A stretch of DNA of 64,000 nt from CAYTGR01 sp964437445 (GTDB taxonomy: Bacteria > Chloroflexota > Anaerolineae > B4-G1 > SLSP01). The notes under the pieces are model-generated. The model saw nothing but the letters and a program-made list of their open reading frames with translations, was not told where the DNA came from and did no database searches. The stretch lies in assembly GCA_964437445.1 (NCBI GenBank), contig CAYTGR010000006.1, positions 1 to 64,000 on the forward strand, read 5' to 3'. A program made the position numbers and the translations under genes. Shown one piece after another: positions 8,714 to 16,896 of this stretch (its first letter is position 1; every line of letters begins with the position of its first letter).

Positions 8714-10429
8714 ATGAGCGACACCGGCACTGTGCGGTTAGCCGAACCGCGCCAGACAGTCCAAATCAGGTTGCCCGATGGGCGTACCTTTGAAGGGGCG
8801 TTGGGCACTACCGTGGAGGAATTTCTTCGGGTAGCCTATCCGGCCCCGCCGCTCTTAATAGTGGCCGCCCTGGTAGACGGCACCCTGCGCGAGCTTACTT
8901 ATGCGCTGCAACGGGATTGCACCGTGGAGCCGCTGGACCTGTCCACTTCCGATGGTGAGCGCATCTACCGGCGTACCCTCACTTTTCTGTTAGTGGTGGC
9001 TGCCCACCGGCTGTTCCCCGAGGCGGAACTCTTTGTAGATCACTCCCTGCCCTTTGGCGGCTACTTCTGCGAGATACGCAACCGCCCGCCTTTGACCCGC
9101 GAGGAGCTGGATGCCCTGAGCCAGGAAATGCAGCGGTTGATAGAGGCTAACCTGCCCATTCTCCGCGAAGAGCTGCCACTGGAAGAAGCGGTGGAAATTT
9201 TCCGCCAGCACGGCGCGCGGGACAAAGCGGCCCTGTTCCAGGGCCGCAACAGTGACCAAAAGCCGCTCCTCCGCATGTACAACTTGGATGGCTACCGGGA
9301 TTACTTCCACGGGTACATGGTGCCTTCCACCGGTTATCTGCGCTACTTCAACTTGATGCGGTGGGGTGACGGTGTCGTCCTCCAGTTCCCCCGCCGGCAA
9401 CAGCCGACCCGCCTGCAACCGCCAATGCCGTCACCCCAGCTGCTGACCGTCTTCCGCGAATATGGGGAATGGCTGCGCCGGTTGGATTTTGAGAACCTGA
9501 GCGATCTCAACGCCGCCGTGGACGCGGGCCGCCTGCGGGAAGTCATTTTGATCTCCGAGGCGTTGCACGAGCACCGTGTCTCGGAAATCGCCGACCAGAT
9601 CTGGGAGCGACGTGGCGAAGTACGCGCCATCCTGATCGCCGGTCCCTCCTCTTCCGGCAAGACGACCTTCTCCAAGCGGTTGGCGATCCAGCTGCTTGCC
9701 CAGGGGTTGCGCCCGTTTGCCCTGGAGCTGGACAATTATTTTGTGAACCGGGAGCAAACGCCCCGCGATGAAAAAGGGGACTACGACTTTGAGGCGCTGG
9801 AAGCCTTGGACCTGGCCCTGCTCAACGAACATCTCCAGGCGCTGTTACGCGGCGAGGCGGTCCAGCTGCCCTCCTTCAACTTCCAGCTGGGCTGCCGGGA
9901 ACCGGGGCCGACCGTGCAGTTAAGCTCCCGCCACATCCTCATCATGGAGGGAATCCACGGGCTAAACCCCAAACTGGTCTACGGGCTCAATCCCCGCCAG
10001 ACGTTCCGCATCTACGTCTCGGCGCTCACCCAGCTCAACCTGGATCGCCACAACCGCGTGCCCACCACCGACACCCGCCTGATCCGGCGGATCGTCCGCG
10101 ATGCCCGCACGCGCGGCTACAACGCCACGCAGACGCTCTCCCGCTGGGAAAGCGTGCGCCGTGGCGAACGCCGGCACATCTTCCCCTTCCAGGAAAACGC
10201 CGACGTGATGTTCAACTCGGCCTTGGTCTATGAACTGGCCGTCCTCAAAGCGTTCGCCGAGCCACTGCTGCTCCAGGTGGAGCCAGAACTCCGCCAGCGG
10301 GTGGAAGCCAAACGGCTGCTCGCCTTCCTCCAGTGGTTCCATCCGGCCGACGCCAGCCTGGTGCCAGAGAACTCCATCCTGCGGGAGTTCATCGGCGGTC
10401 TGACGCTGGAAAAATTCCGCTGGGATTAG
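8714..10429 (+). CDS. Uridine kinase-like nucleoside kinase with TGS/SAD N-terminus
   Basis: 571 aa. The N-terminus resembles the TGS domain and the editing-associated SAD domain of threonyl-tRNA synthetase (residues ~10-220; HSLPFGGYFCEI, DGYRDYFHGYMVPSTGY). The C-terminal half is a phosphoribulokinase/uridine kinase P-loop domain with Walker A GPSSSGKTT near residue 310, followed by LELDNYFVNREQTP and IMEGIHGLNP. Proteins with this fusion are annotated as nucleoside or uridine kinases; the role of the synthetase-like half is not established. ATG 8714 was chosen because the open frame upstream (to 8609) overlaps the promoter and shows no homology. Confidence 0.85.
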   Translation: MSDTGTVRLAEPRQTVQIRLPDGRTFEGALGTTVEEFLRVAYPAPPLLIVAALVDGTLRELTYALQRDCTVEPLDLSTSDGERIYRRTLTFLLVVAAHRLFPEAELFVDHSLPFGGYFCEIRNRPPLTREELDALSQEMQRLIEANLPILREELPLEEAVEIFRQHGARDKAALFQGRNSDQKPLLRMYNLDGYRDYFHGYMVPSTGYLRYFNLMRWGDGVVLQFPRRQQPTRLQPPMPSPQLLTVFREYGEWLRRLDFENLSDLNAAVDAGRLREVILISEALHEHRVSEIADQIWERRGEVRAILIAGPSSSGKTTFSKRLAIQLLAQGLRPFALELDNYFVNREQTPRDEKGDYDFEALEALDLALLNEHLQALLRGEAVQLPSFNFQLGCREPGPTVQLSSRHILIMEGIHGLNPKLVYGLNPRQTFRIYVSALTQLNLDRHNRVPTTDTRLIRRIVRDARTRGYNATQTLSRWESVRRGERRHIFPFQENADVMFNSALVYELAVLKAFAEPLLLQVEPELRQRVEAKRLLAFLQWFHPADASLVPENSILREFIGGLTLEKFRWD

Positions 10430-10454
10430 TACAGGACTAAAACTCCGTTAGATT

Positions 10455-12326
10455 ATGAGCGAGCTTCCAATCCCCCCCCTCCCCTCGGACACCCAGCCTC
10501 TCCTGGCTGATCAGGCTGCGCCGCACCAGCAATGCCCGCAGTGCCACGCCGACCTGGAGCGCCCTACCCTGCTCTGCCCCGCCTGCGGCGCGGAGCTATC
10601 GCCAGCCCAGGCCCCAGCCCGCCAGGCCGCGCTGCCGCGTACCGGCCTGCGCCGGGCGCTCCTGCTGTTGCTCGCTTTCCTGTTCCTGGTGGGCACCCTC
10701 TCAGCGGCCGCCTACGCCGGGATCTACTACGGGGAGCGCGATCGCGCCGCCCAACGCCAAGCCACCCTGGATTCCCACTATCAGGCCGGACTGCAAGCCC
10801 TGAACGCCGGGCAATACGAGCGGGCCAGGGCCGAGTTCAAGTATGTCTTGCAGCTGGAGCCGCAAAATGCTCTGGCCAAGCAGGGCCTGGACGAAGCCGA
10901 AATCCGGCTGGCCGCCAAGCCCACCCCCACCCTGGAAGTGGTGCAATCGCTCTCCGAGCAATTGCTGGCCGAAGCCACCGCGGCCTATGCGGCGCAGGAT
11001 TGGGTCACGGCGGCCCGCACGTTGACTCAGTTGCGCGGCCTGGATCCCGACTACGAACAACAAAAGGTAGAGGAGATGCTTTTCCCCAGCCTCTACCACG
11101 CCGGCATGGATTTCCTGGCTCAAGATCGGCTGGAAGAAGGGATTTCCTACCTGGATCAGGCCATCGCGCTGCGCCCGCTGGACGTGGACGCGGTCAACGC
11201 GCGCAACCTCGCGGCCCGCTACCTGGATGCCTTGGGCTACTGGGGAGTGGATTGGGAAACCTGCATCGCCAAACTGATCGCGCTCAACCGCGATGCCCCT
11301 GGCTACCGGGACGTGACCCAGCGGATCTACCAGGCCTACCTGGCCTACGGCGACTTCTGGACCAGCCAGGGCGAGCTGTGCCCGGCAGAACGCGCCTACA
11401 CCCAGGCGCTGTTACTGTTCAGCGATCCCCAGGTGGATGAAAAGCGCTCCACTGCGGCCCAAACCTGTCTGCTGGCGACGCCCACGCCCGTCAGCGGCAC
11501 CGTCGCTTTCCTGACCCCCCAGCCCATCGCCGGGTTCACCTCCGGCCGGCTGGCCTACCCCGTCTACAACAGTGCCACCGGCGCTTATGACCTTTACGCG
11601 CTCTACGCCGACGGGCGGGTGCTCCAGGTGGCCGCCAACGCCGACCAGCCGTGGTGGGAATGGGGAACGGGGCGCGTCATCTACCGTGACAAAGCTAATG
11701 GCGGCCTCACGATGGAACTGCCAGAAGAGGGGGTGCCGCTGCGGTTGCTGGCCCCCGATGGTCAGGCCTGGCCCGCGCTCTCGCCGGATGGCCGCCGGAT
11801 CGCTTACGCCGCGGCGGCCGCCGACGGCGTCTGGTCCATCTACATCACCAACGTAGACGGGACCGGCACCCCCCGGCGTCTGGCTAACGGTTGGGCCCCG
11901 GCCTGGGGGCGCACCGGGCAGCTGGCCTACACCGGTTGCGAAGCCGACGGCACCACCTGTGGCATCTTCATTGACAACCCCGATGACGCCGCTGCCGGTG
12001 TCCGCCTGACCGGCAGCGAGAATGACATTGCGGTGAGTTGGGCGCCAGCCGGGAATTTGCTCGCCTACATGACCAACGTTACCGGCAACTGGGATATCCT
12101 CACGTTGAGCCCCAGCGGCGGCGTCGCGCAGGTCACTTACGATGCTTCCGACGAAGGGTTGCCCGCCTGGTCGCCCGACGGGAGCCGGATCGCCTTTGTC
12201 AGCAACCGGGGCGGCCCCTGGGCCATCTACATCATGACCCCTGACGGTCAAAACATGCAGCAGGTCGTGAGCCTGGGCAGCGAGCTGCCCAACTGGACTA
12301 ACCAGCGGCTTTCCTGGGCTCCCTGA
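10455..12326 (+). CDS. Zinc-ribbon, single-TM, TPR and TolB-like beta-propeller protein
   Basis: 623 aa. Residues ~27-48 form a zinc ribbon (CPQC...CPAC). One transmembrane helix follows (~66-90, ALLLLLAFLFLVGTLSAAAYAGIYY). TPR-like repeats span ~100-330 (GLQALNAGQYERARAEFKYVLQLEP; GISYLDQAIALRPLDVDA). The C-terminal half (~360-620) has WD40/TolB-like strands such as WPALSPDGRRIAYAA, VSWAPAGNLLAYM and PAWSPDGSRIAFVSNRGG. It is probably anchored with the ribbon inside and the propeller outside. This resembles a scaffold or sensor rather than an enzyme. It lies 25 bp after the kinase, likely in the same operon. Confidence 0.8.
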   Translation: MSELPIPPLPSDTQPLLADQAAPHQQCPQCHADLERPTLLCPACGAELSPAQAPARQAALPRTGLRRALLLLLAFLFLVGTLSAAAYAGIYYGERDRAAQRQATLDSHYQAGLQALNAGQYERARAEFKYVLQLEPQNALAKQGLDEAEIRLAAKPTPTLEVVQSLSEQLLAEATAAYAAQDWVTAARTLTQLRGLDPDYEQQKVEEMLFPSLYHAGMDFLAQDRLEEGISYLDQAIALRPLDVDAVNARNLAARYLDALGYWGVDWETCIAKLIALNRDAPGYRDVTQRIYQAYLAYGDFWTSQGELCPAERAYTQALLLFSDPQVDEKRSTAAQTCLLATPTPVSGTVAFLTPQPIAGFTSGRLAYPVYNSATGAYDLYALYADGRVLQVAANADQPWWEWGTGRVIYRDKANGGLTMELPEEGVPLRLLAPDGQAWPALSPDGRRIAYAAAAADGVWSIYITNVDGTGTPRRLANGWAPAWGRTGQLAYTGCEADGTTCGIFIDNPDDAAAGVRLTGSENDIAVSWAPAGNLLAYMTNVTGNWDILTLSPSGGVAQVTYDASDEGLPAWSPDGSRIAFVSNRGGPWAIYIMTPDGQNMQQVVSLGSELPNWTNQRLSWAP

Positions 12327-12333
12327 GCCGACC

Positions 12334-12362
12334 TTGACGTAAACGGGAAAGTAAGGTATAAC
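12334..12362 (+). promoter_or_regulatory. Promoter of tRNA-Pro
   Basis: -35 TTGACG (12334-12339) and -10 TATAAC (12357-12362), spaced 17 bp. The predicted start is within a few bases of the tRNA 5' end, so almost no leader would need processing. Confidence 0.75.
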
Positions 12363-12370
12363 CAAAGTCA

Positions 12371-12446
12371 CGGGGCGTAGCGCAGCTTGGTTTAGCGCGC
12401 TTGATTTGGGTTCAAGAGGTCGAGGGTTCAAATCCCTCCGCCCCGA
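12371..12446 (+). tRNA. tRNA-Pro (anticodon UGG)
   Basis: Full cloverleaf of 76 nt. The acceptor CGGGGCG pairs with CGCCCCG. The anticodon stem CTTGA/TCAAG encloses the loop TTTGGGT, giving anticodon UGG. The T arm is GAGGG-TTCAAAT-CCCTC. The discriminator is A, and the CCA end is not encoded. Confidence 0.96.
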
Positions 12447-12449
12447 CTG

Positions 12450-12468
12450 GAAACCACCAAAGGGTTTC
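12450..12468 (+). terminator. Weak terminator after tRNA-Pro
   Basis: A six-base-pair stem GAAACC/GGTTTC directly after the tRNA, followed by an AT-rich but not T-rich stretch (TAATAATT). The thermodynamics are weak, so this is tentative. Confidence 0.3.
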
Positions 12469-12594
12469 TAATAATTCCTCCACGTACTCTGCAACCTCCG
12501 CAGTGCAATACCTTCTTGCAGTGAAATCATGAATGATTGACATCAAGGAATGTCATGTTGGGACGATAAGCCTGTAATGCCAATGGGAGGCACA

Positions 12595-13731
12595 ATGAAC
12601 ATCACCGTTTTAGGGGCAGGGCTGGTGGGGAGTGCGATGGTCAAGGACCTGGCGCAGGAGGCCGATTTCCGGGTGACCGTGGTGGACGTCAACCCGGCAG
12701 CGTTGGAGCAGCTGGCCGCGGAAGTTCCCGTGCGGGCCATCTGCGCCGACGTGCGCGAACCAGGTCGCGTGGCGGCGCTCGTCGCGGAGGCGGACCTGGT
12801 CCTCTGCGCTGTCCCCGGCTTCATGGGATTTGAGACGTTGCGGCGCATCATTGAAGCCGGCAAAGACGTGGTGGACATTTCCTTCTTCCCGGAGGATGCT
12901 TTCCTGCTGGATGAGCTGGCCAAGGAGAAAAATGTCACGGCGGTGGTGGATTGCGGCGTGGCCCCTGGCCTGTCCAACCTCATCGCGGGCTACGTGAGCA
13001 GTTTATTGGAGCGGGTTGAGCGTTTTGTCTGCTACGTCGGCGGCCTGCCGGTGCTCCGGCACTGGCCCTACGAGTACAAAGCCGTCTTCTCGCCGGTGGA
13101 TGTGCTGGAAGAGTACACACGGCCGGCGCGTTTTGTTGAATATGGGCAGCTCGTGGTCCGCCCGGCGCTCTCCGACGCCGAGCTGCTGGATTTCCCCGGT
13201 GTGGGGACGCTGGAAGCTTTCAACACCGACGGGCTGCGCACCTTGCAACGCACGTTGGACGCCCCGTTTATGAAAGAGAAAACGCTGCGTTACCCCGGTC
13301 ACATCAATCTGATGCGCATCTTCCGGGAAAGCGGCTTTTTTGATACCCGGCCGGTAGATATCGGCGGCGTTGCCGTTCGCCCCCTTGACCTTACCTCTAA
13401 ATTGCTTTTTGAGCACTGGAAGTTGCGTCCAGGGGAAGAAGACTTCACCGTGCTGCAGGTCGTCGTTGAGGGCGAGCGGGCCGGGCGGCGCATCCGCTAC
13501 ACCTACGACCTGCTGGATCGCTACGACCGCGAGACACAGACGACCTCGATGGCGCGGACGACCGGTTACACCGCCACATTAGTCGCCCGCCAGGTCGCGC
13601 GCAGGCAATTCGCGCAGAAAGGCATCTGCCCGCCGGAATTTGTCGGGCGCACGCCGGGCTGCTACGCCGATCTGCTGGCCGGGTACGCTAAGCGCAACAT
13701 CCCTCTGGTGGAAACCGTCGTCGACCTATAA
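12595..13731 (+). CDS. Saccharopine dehydrogenase/lysine 6-dehydrogenase family
   Basis: 378 aa. The N-terminal Rossmann fold begins MNITVLGAGLVGSAMVKDL and includes VTVVDVN. The catalytic/C-terminal domain carries VVDCGVAPGLSNLIAGY and GGLPVLR with WPYEYKAVFSP. These features match saccharopine dehydrogenase-like enzymes and especially bacterial lysine 6-dehydrogenases, which oxidise the lysine epsilon-amino group. The exact substrate is uncertain. Start ATG 12595 has GGGAGG four bases upstream; the in-frame ATG at 12583 would overlap that site. A short inverted repeat (TGACAT...ATGTCA) lies upstream near 12538-12556. Confidence 0.8.
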   Translation: MNITVLGAGLVGSAMVKDLAQEADFRVTVVDVNPAALEQLAAEVPVRAICADVREPGRVAALVAEADLVLCAVPGFMGFETLRRIIEAGKDVVDISFFPEDAFLLDELAKEKNVTAVVDCGVAPGLSNLIAGYVSSLLERVERFVCYVGGLPVLRHWPYEYKAVFSPVDVLEEYTRPARFVEYGQLVVRPALSDAELLDFPGVGTLEAFNTDGLRTLQRTLDAPFMKEKTLRYPGHINLMRIFRESGFFDTRPVDIGGVAVRPLDLTSKLLFEHWKLRPGEEDFTVLQVVVEGERAGRRIRYTYDLLDRYDRETQTTSMARTTGYTATLVARQVARRQFAQKGICPPEFVGRTPGCYADLLAGYAKRNIPLVETVVDL

Positions 13732-13840
13732 GTCGGATAACTTTCGACGGTCGCAACCGTGCACGCCGCTACCGGCCACTGCGGGCAATAGCAGCCCTGT
13801 CTACGACTGAGGTGCCGATCAATAATGAGCAAAGCTATCA

Positions 13841-13924
13841 TTACAAAAACGAGCGGTCAGATTCGGGGCGGATCTCGATACCGTCCGGCAAAGCATAGTC
13901 AGGGATATGATCACTGGTGTCGCA
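13841..13924 (-). pseudogene. Possible remnant of a GNAT acetyltransferase
   Basis: The 194-bp gap between the dehydrogenase and the hydrolase is otherwise featureless. On the minus strand a short frame reads DTSDHIPDYALPDGIEIRP and stops 26 codons in. This resembles the lead-in to GNAT domains (PLPEGIEIRPV). Another fragment farther along reads AGSGVHGCDRRK, vaguely like the acetyl-CoA motif 'GVHPDYRRRG'. There is no start codon and there are stops between the pieces. A chance match cannot be excluded. Confidence 0.25.
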
Positions 13925-13925
13925 T

Positions 13926-14780
13926 TTACGATGATGCGTGTTGGTCGAGAAACTGATGAATCACCCTCAAATACAGAGCAGGCTGGTCAATCATCGGATA
14001 GTGACCGCAGCAATCCAGGAGCACCAACTCAGCGTGCGGAATGTGACGAGCCGCTATGAGCCCTTCGGTAGGCGGGACAATCCGATCCTGTTTCCCGAAC
14101 AATACCAGGGTAGGCACTGTGATCTGCGGCAACACAGGCAGGAGGTTGGTGGCACACATGGTTTGTAGCGCCGGCCAGTTGACCCGGTGACCCCCAACCG
14201 CGAACGCATACGCCCCATCCTGTTGGGTAACCTCAGGGGGTTGGTGCCTCCCATCAAAGAAATATGGCCCGTACAGCAACCGCCCAATGGATGGGATAGC
14301 CCAGAGCCGGCGCAGCACCCGAAACCCCAGCGGCACATGGTAGGCAAAATGCATACCGTTCCCGAAGACTATCCGCAAATACCAACCGACATGCCCCGTC
14401 ACAACGCCTGAGATGGAGGCCACTTGCGTCACTCGCTGGGGAGCCAGACAAGCGGCAAGCCACAAGGCGATCTGTCCCCCCCGAGACTGGCCGAAGACGA
14501 TGAAGCGCTCAAGCCCCAAAGTATCCGCAATGTCCAGGGTTGCGCGGGCGTGAGCGAGAACGGAATAGTCGCCATCAGCCGGTTTATCACTCGCGCCAAA
14601 ACCCAGGAGCCCCACCGCGACGCAATAATACCGGTCAGACAGGGCGTGGATGGTGCTCTGCCAAATGTAGGGATGATGAGCCCAACCATGAATCATAAGA
14701 ATGGGTGTGTGCACAGGATTGCCCGCCACCAGACAGACGAGGCGATTTCCAGCCACAAGCACAGTTTTTTCTGTTATCAA
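13926..14780 (-). CDS. Alpha/beta hydrolase
   Basis: 284 aa serine hydrolase-fold protein. The oxyanion-hole region is ILMIHGWAHHPYIW, the nucleophile elbow GQSRGG (Ser), the acid FGKQDRIVPP (Asp) and the histidine CCGHYP. This makes a complete Ser-Asp-His triad. A lid-like insertion (HVGWYLRIVFGNGMHFAYH...) lies after the elbow. The start is TTG 14780 with GAGGG nine bases upstream; no ATG is available near the homology boundary. Substrate unknown. It is 52 bp downstream of the unknown gene at 14833-15780 and in the same direction. Confidence 0.82.
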   Translation of the reverse strand: MITEKTVLVAGNRLVCLVAGNPVHTPILMIHGWAHHPYIWQSTIHALSDRYYCVAVGLLGFGASDKPADGDYSVLAHARATLDIADTLGLERFIVFGQSRGGQIALWLAACLAPQRVTQVASISGVVTGHVGWYLRIVFGNGMHFAYHVPLGFRVLRRLWAIPSIGRLLYGPYFFDGRHQPPEVTQQDGAYAFAVGGHRVNWPALQTMCATNLLPVLPQITVPTLVLFGKQDRIVPPTEGLIAARHIPHAELVLLDCCGHYPMIDQPALYLRVIHQFLDQHASS

Positions 14781-14832
14781 TGAAACAGCCCTCGTAAAAA
14801 CAGAGCGGACGCGAACCCCTTTTTCAGTGAAG

Positions 14833-15780
14833 TCACTTTTTGATCACGTGATACCGTTGGAGCTGGGCCTGCAGCTCCGGGGCCAACCGTTGCGGAGCCT
14901 CTGAGAACATAGTACGAGCGAATTGCGGCCCCACTACGGCCGCGATGTGCTGCTCGGCCTCGTTGAGCAGTAGCTGGTAAACCTGGGCGGCTGCCTCCGG
15001 GGAGGAGAACTTGTGGGTATCGGCGACTGCCTGAGCCGTAACCCTGATCTGCCAGCCGTTGCCCACCGCCTTCGTGTTCAAATCTATCCGCAACACGGCA
15101 GCCAGTTTTTGCCCCACGATGGCGGTATACTGCGCGATGATTCGCAGCAACAGGGCGGCAAAAGCAGCGCGCAGCGGCGCAATCGCCTCTGTGGAGGCGG
15201 CTACCTGAGCCGGCCCCTGGTAGCGGACGCCGGTACAGGGACCCGGCGGGCGCTTGTACATGGCCGCCAGCGCCGGCTCGTCCCAGAGCACGCCGGTCCG
15301 GGTCGTGTAAAAGATAATGCTGGGCGGCGATTGTCCCGGCAGTAGCAAAAATCCCTCTGCATCGGCCCAGGTGATGCGCACAACCGAACTGGCCGGTTGT
15401 GCGGCCCATTCTTGAAGCAAAAGCGAGACTTCAGCGCTTTGCACCGGACGGGTTTCCACCGGGGGGTACCACTCCAGAATCGCTTTCGCCACGCGCACAC
15501 CGCCGGCAGGCAACCCAATCAAGCGCAACGTGACCGCCGAGAAGCTCAGCCGCTCTGTCAATTGCACAGTGGAGATGCTCAGTGGCCCCTGATCGCTATC
15601 CTGCACTGCGTAGATGGCCATGCCTTCCACCAACAACAAACCCAGCTCTGGCTCCCGGCCACAGCGAAACTGCAAAACGCCGCTGAGTCCCTCCTCCTGG
15701 TAGGATTGGAGCGTTTTGGCGATCTGGCCGGCCGGAATGACCCGTTGTTGGACCGGAGCGTAAGTAAATAAGTGGATCAT
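14833..15780 (-). CDS. Unknown protein, PATAN/DUF4388-like N-terminus
   Basis: 315 aa. I do not recognise the family with certainty. The N-terminus (residues ~10-60; IAKTLQSYQEEGLSGVLQF, LLLVEGMAIYAVQ) resembles PATAN/DUF4388-type domains found in bacterial signalling proteins. The middle has a WADAEGFLLLPG stretch, and the C-terminal ~100 residues are alpha-helical with a beta insert. There are no membrane segments. ATG 15780 was chosen because it is four bases after the stop of the membrane protein gene, which implies co-expression. The frame extends further upstream but overlaps that gene. Confidence 0.5.
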   Translation of the reverse strand: MIHLFTYAPVQQRVIPAGQIAKTLQSYQEEGLSGVLQFRCGREPELGLLLVEGMAIYAVQDSDQGPLSISTVQLTERLSFSAVTLRLIGLPAGGVRVAKAILEWYPPVETRPVQSAEVSLLLQEWAAQPASSVVRITWADAEGFLLLPGQSPPSIIFYTTRTGVLWDEPALAAMYKRPPGPCTGVRYQGPAQVAASTEAIAPLRAAFAALLLRIIAQYTAIVGQKLAAVLRIDLNTKAVGNGWQIRVTAQAVADTHKFSSPEAAAQVYQLLLNEAEQHIAAVVGPQFARTMFSEAPQRLAPELQAQLQRYHVIKK

Positions 15781-15784
15781 GGGC

Positions 15785-16639
15785 TTACTCCGTAACCGTC
15801 TCGGTGATCGCGGCTTTGCCGTAGCGCCAGCGAGGACCGTAACGCAGTAATTGCAGGTGTGCATAACAGGCGACGGCCACAAACAGGTAAGCCAACAAGT
15901 AAAGCGTATCCACGATCAGGCTGAAGAAATTGCCCACCCCATAAAGGACATAAAAGCCGGTAGCGGTGCCCCAGGCGTAAAGGGCGTCGGAAACGGCAAA
16001 CACCAACAAACCCCGCCAAGGACGGGCCCACAAGCCACGCCGAAAAGCCCCCACCAGAACTAAAGCGGCTGCGCCGATAGCGACATCCGCAAAAGGATAG
16101 TAGGTAGCCACAAAAGTCGCCAGCCAGGATTCAGCAACCCCGCCGGTCTTGCGGAGCAACACGGTTGCGATAGCGCTGACCAACAAAACTGCCGCTACGG
16201 CCCCTACCAGGACCCGCTGGTGCTGCCCCGGCCGCAGATGGAAAACGAGCCGGTATTGATAGTAGAGGGCCGCCGCAAAACAGAGATACCCTATCGCCCA
16301 AAAAAGATCGGCCGGCGTAAGAGAGGGCATTTCCTCGTGATAAACCATGGCATAGCCGGTCCAGAAGACCTCAGCCACGGCCCAGGCCCACAGTCCCAGC
16401 GCGAAGCCCCGCCAGACCGGCAGTGGCGTATCCGTCGGGGCAAACTGGCGCCAGATGCGCGTCGCGTTGAAAGCACTGACCAGGGCGGCTCCCGTGGGAA
16501 TGAGGTTTAGGAGCAGCTCGCGCCAGAAGGGGTCCGCCGGCCGCCAGGCGTGGATACCGCCATAGGCTATCGTCAAAAGCATAACCAGGGCAATCCCCAC
16601 CCCAAACTTATACAGCGGTAGTCTGTTTTCCTGTATCAT
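15785..16639 (-). CDS. Polytopic membrane protein, MASE-like, no output domain
   Basis: 284 aa with about eight predicted transmembrane helices, including FGVGIALVMLLTIAYGGIHAW, LVGAVAAVLLVSAIATVLL and LIVDTLYLLAYLFVAVACY. The helix lengths and the conserved WTGYAM...PSLTPADLFWAIGY segment resemble membrane sensor modules normally fused to GGDEF or kinase domains. Here no output domain follows; the next gene, four bases on, may be its cytoplasmic partner. RBS GGAGG precedes ATG 16639. Function unknown. Confidence 0.6.
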   Translation of the reverse strand: MIQENRLPLYKFGVGIALVMLLTIAYGGIHAWRPADPFWRELLLNLIPTGAALVSAFNATRIWRQFAPTDTPLPVWRGFALGLWAWAVAEVFWTGYAMVYHEEMPSLTPADLFWAIGYLCFAAALYYQYRLVFHLRPGQHQRVLVGAVAAVLLVSAIATVLLRKTGGVAESWLATFVATYYPFADVAIGAAALVLVGAFRRGLWARPWRGLLVFAVSDALYAWGTATGFYVLYGVGNFFSLIVDTLYLLAYLFVAVACYAHLQLLRYGPRWRYGKAAITETVTE

Positions 16640-16711
16640 CTTCCTCCTCGCCGGCAGTCGCTGACCGAAGATTGCTTCCAGGATAGATTGGTAGGTAGGG
16701 GGACTGATTTA

Positions 16712-16740
16712 ATTTTACGCTCATTTCCGCTCCCGGTCAA
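16712..16740 (-). promoter_or_regulatory. Promoter of the membrane-protein operon
   Basis: Minus-strand -35 TTGACC (16735-16740) and -10 TAAAAT (16712-16717), 17 bp apart. It lies about 70 bp upstream of ATG 16639 and would drive the membrane protein, the PATAN-like protein and possibly the hydrolase. Confidence 0.7.
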
Positions 16741-16792
16741 CCATTTTCAACGCTGTTCAGACTGGAATTTAAGTCATGTTTTTTCCCCAGCA

Positions 16793-16823
16793 AACGGCCC
16801 TGGAGTTTTCCTCCAGGGCCGTT
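16793..16823 (-). terminator. Terminator hairpin after the ABC-F gene
   Basis: A perfect 13-bp stem, AACGGCCCTGGAG (16793-16805) and CTCCAGGGCCGTT (16811-16823), with a five-base loop. It lies 74 bp after the ABC-F stop on the minus strand. The U-tract is only TTT, so this is a terminator by position and stem strength. It may insulate the membrane-protein operon. Confidence 0.6.
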
Positions 16824-16896
16824 GCATGTGCCAGGCCGGTCTTGTTTCAATACGGCCCAGCGTCACCTTGTGCCGCCAGGGAGACCATGGGCTTGC

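Noticed and set aside
12538..12576. TTGACA and GATAAG as a promoter for the dehydrogenase
   Set aside because: The spacing is about 22 bases, too long for sigma-70. The nearby inverted repeat is noted in the gene entry only.
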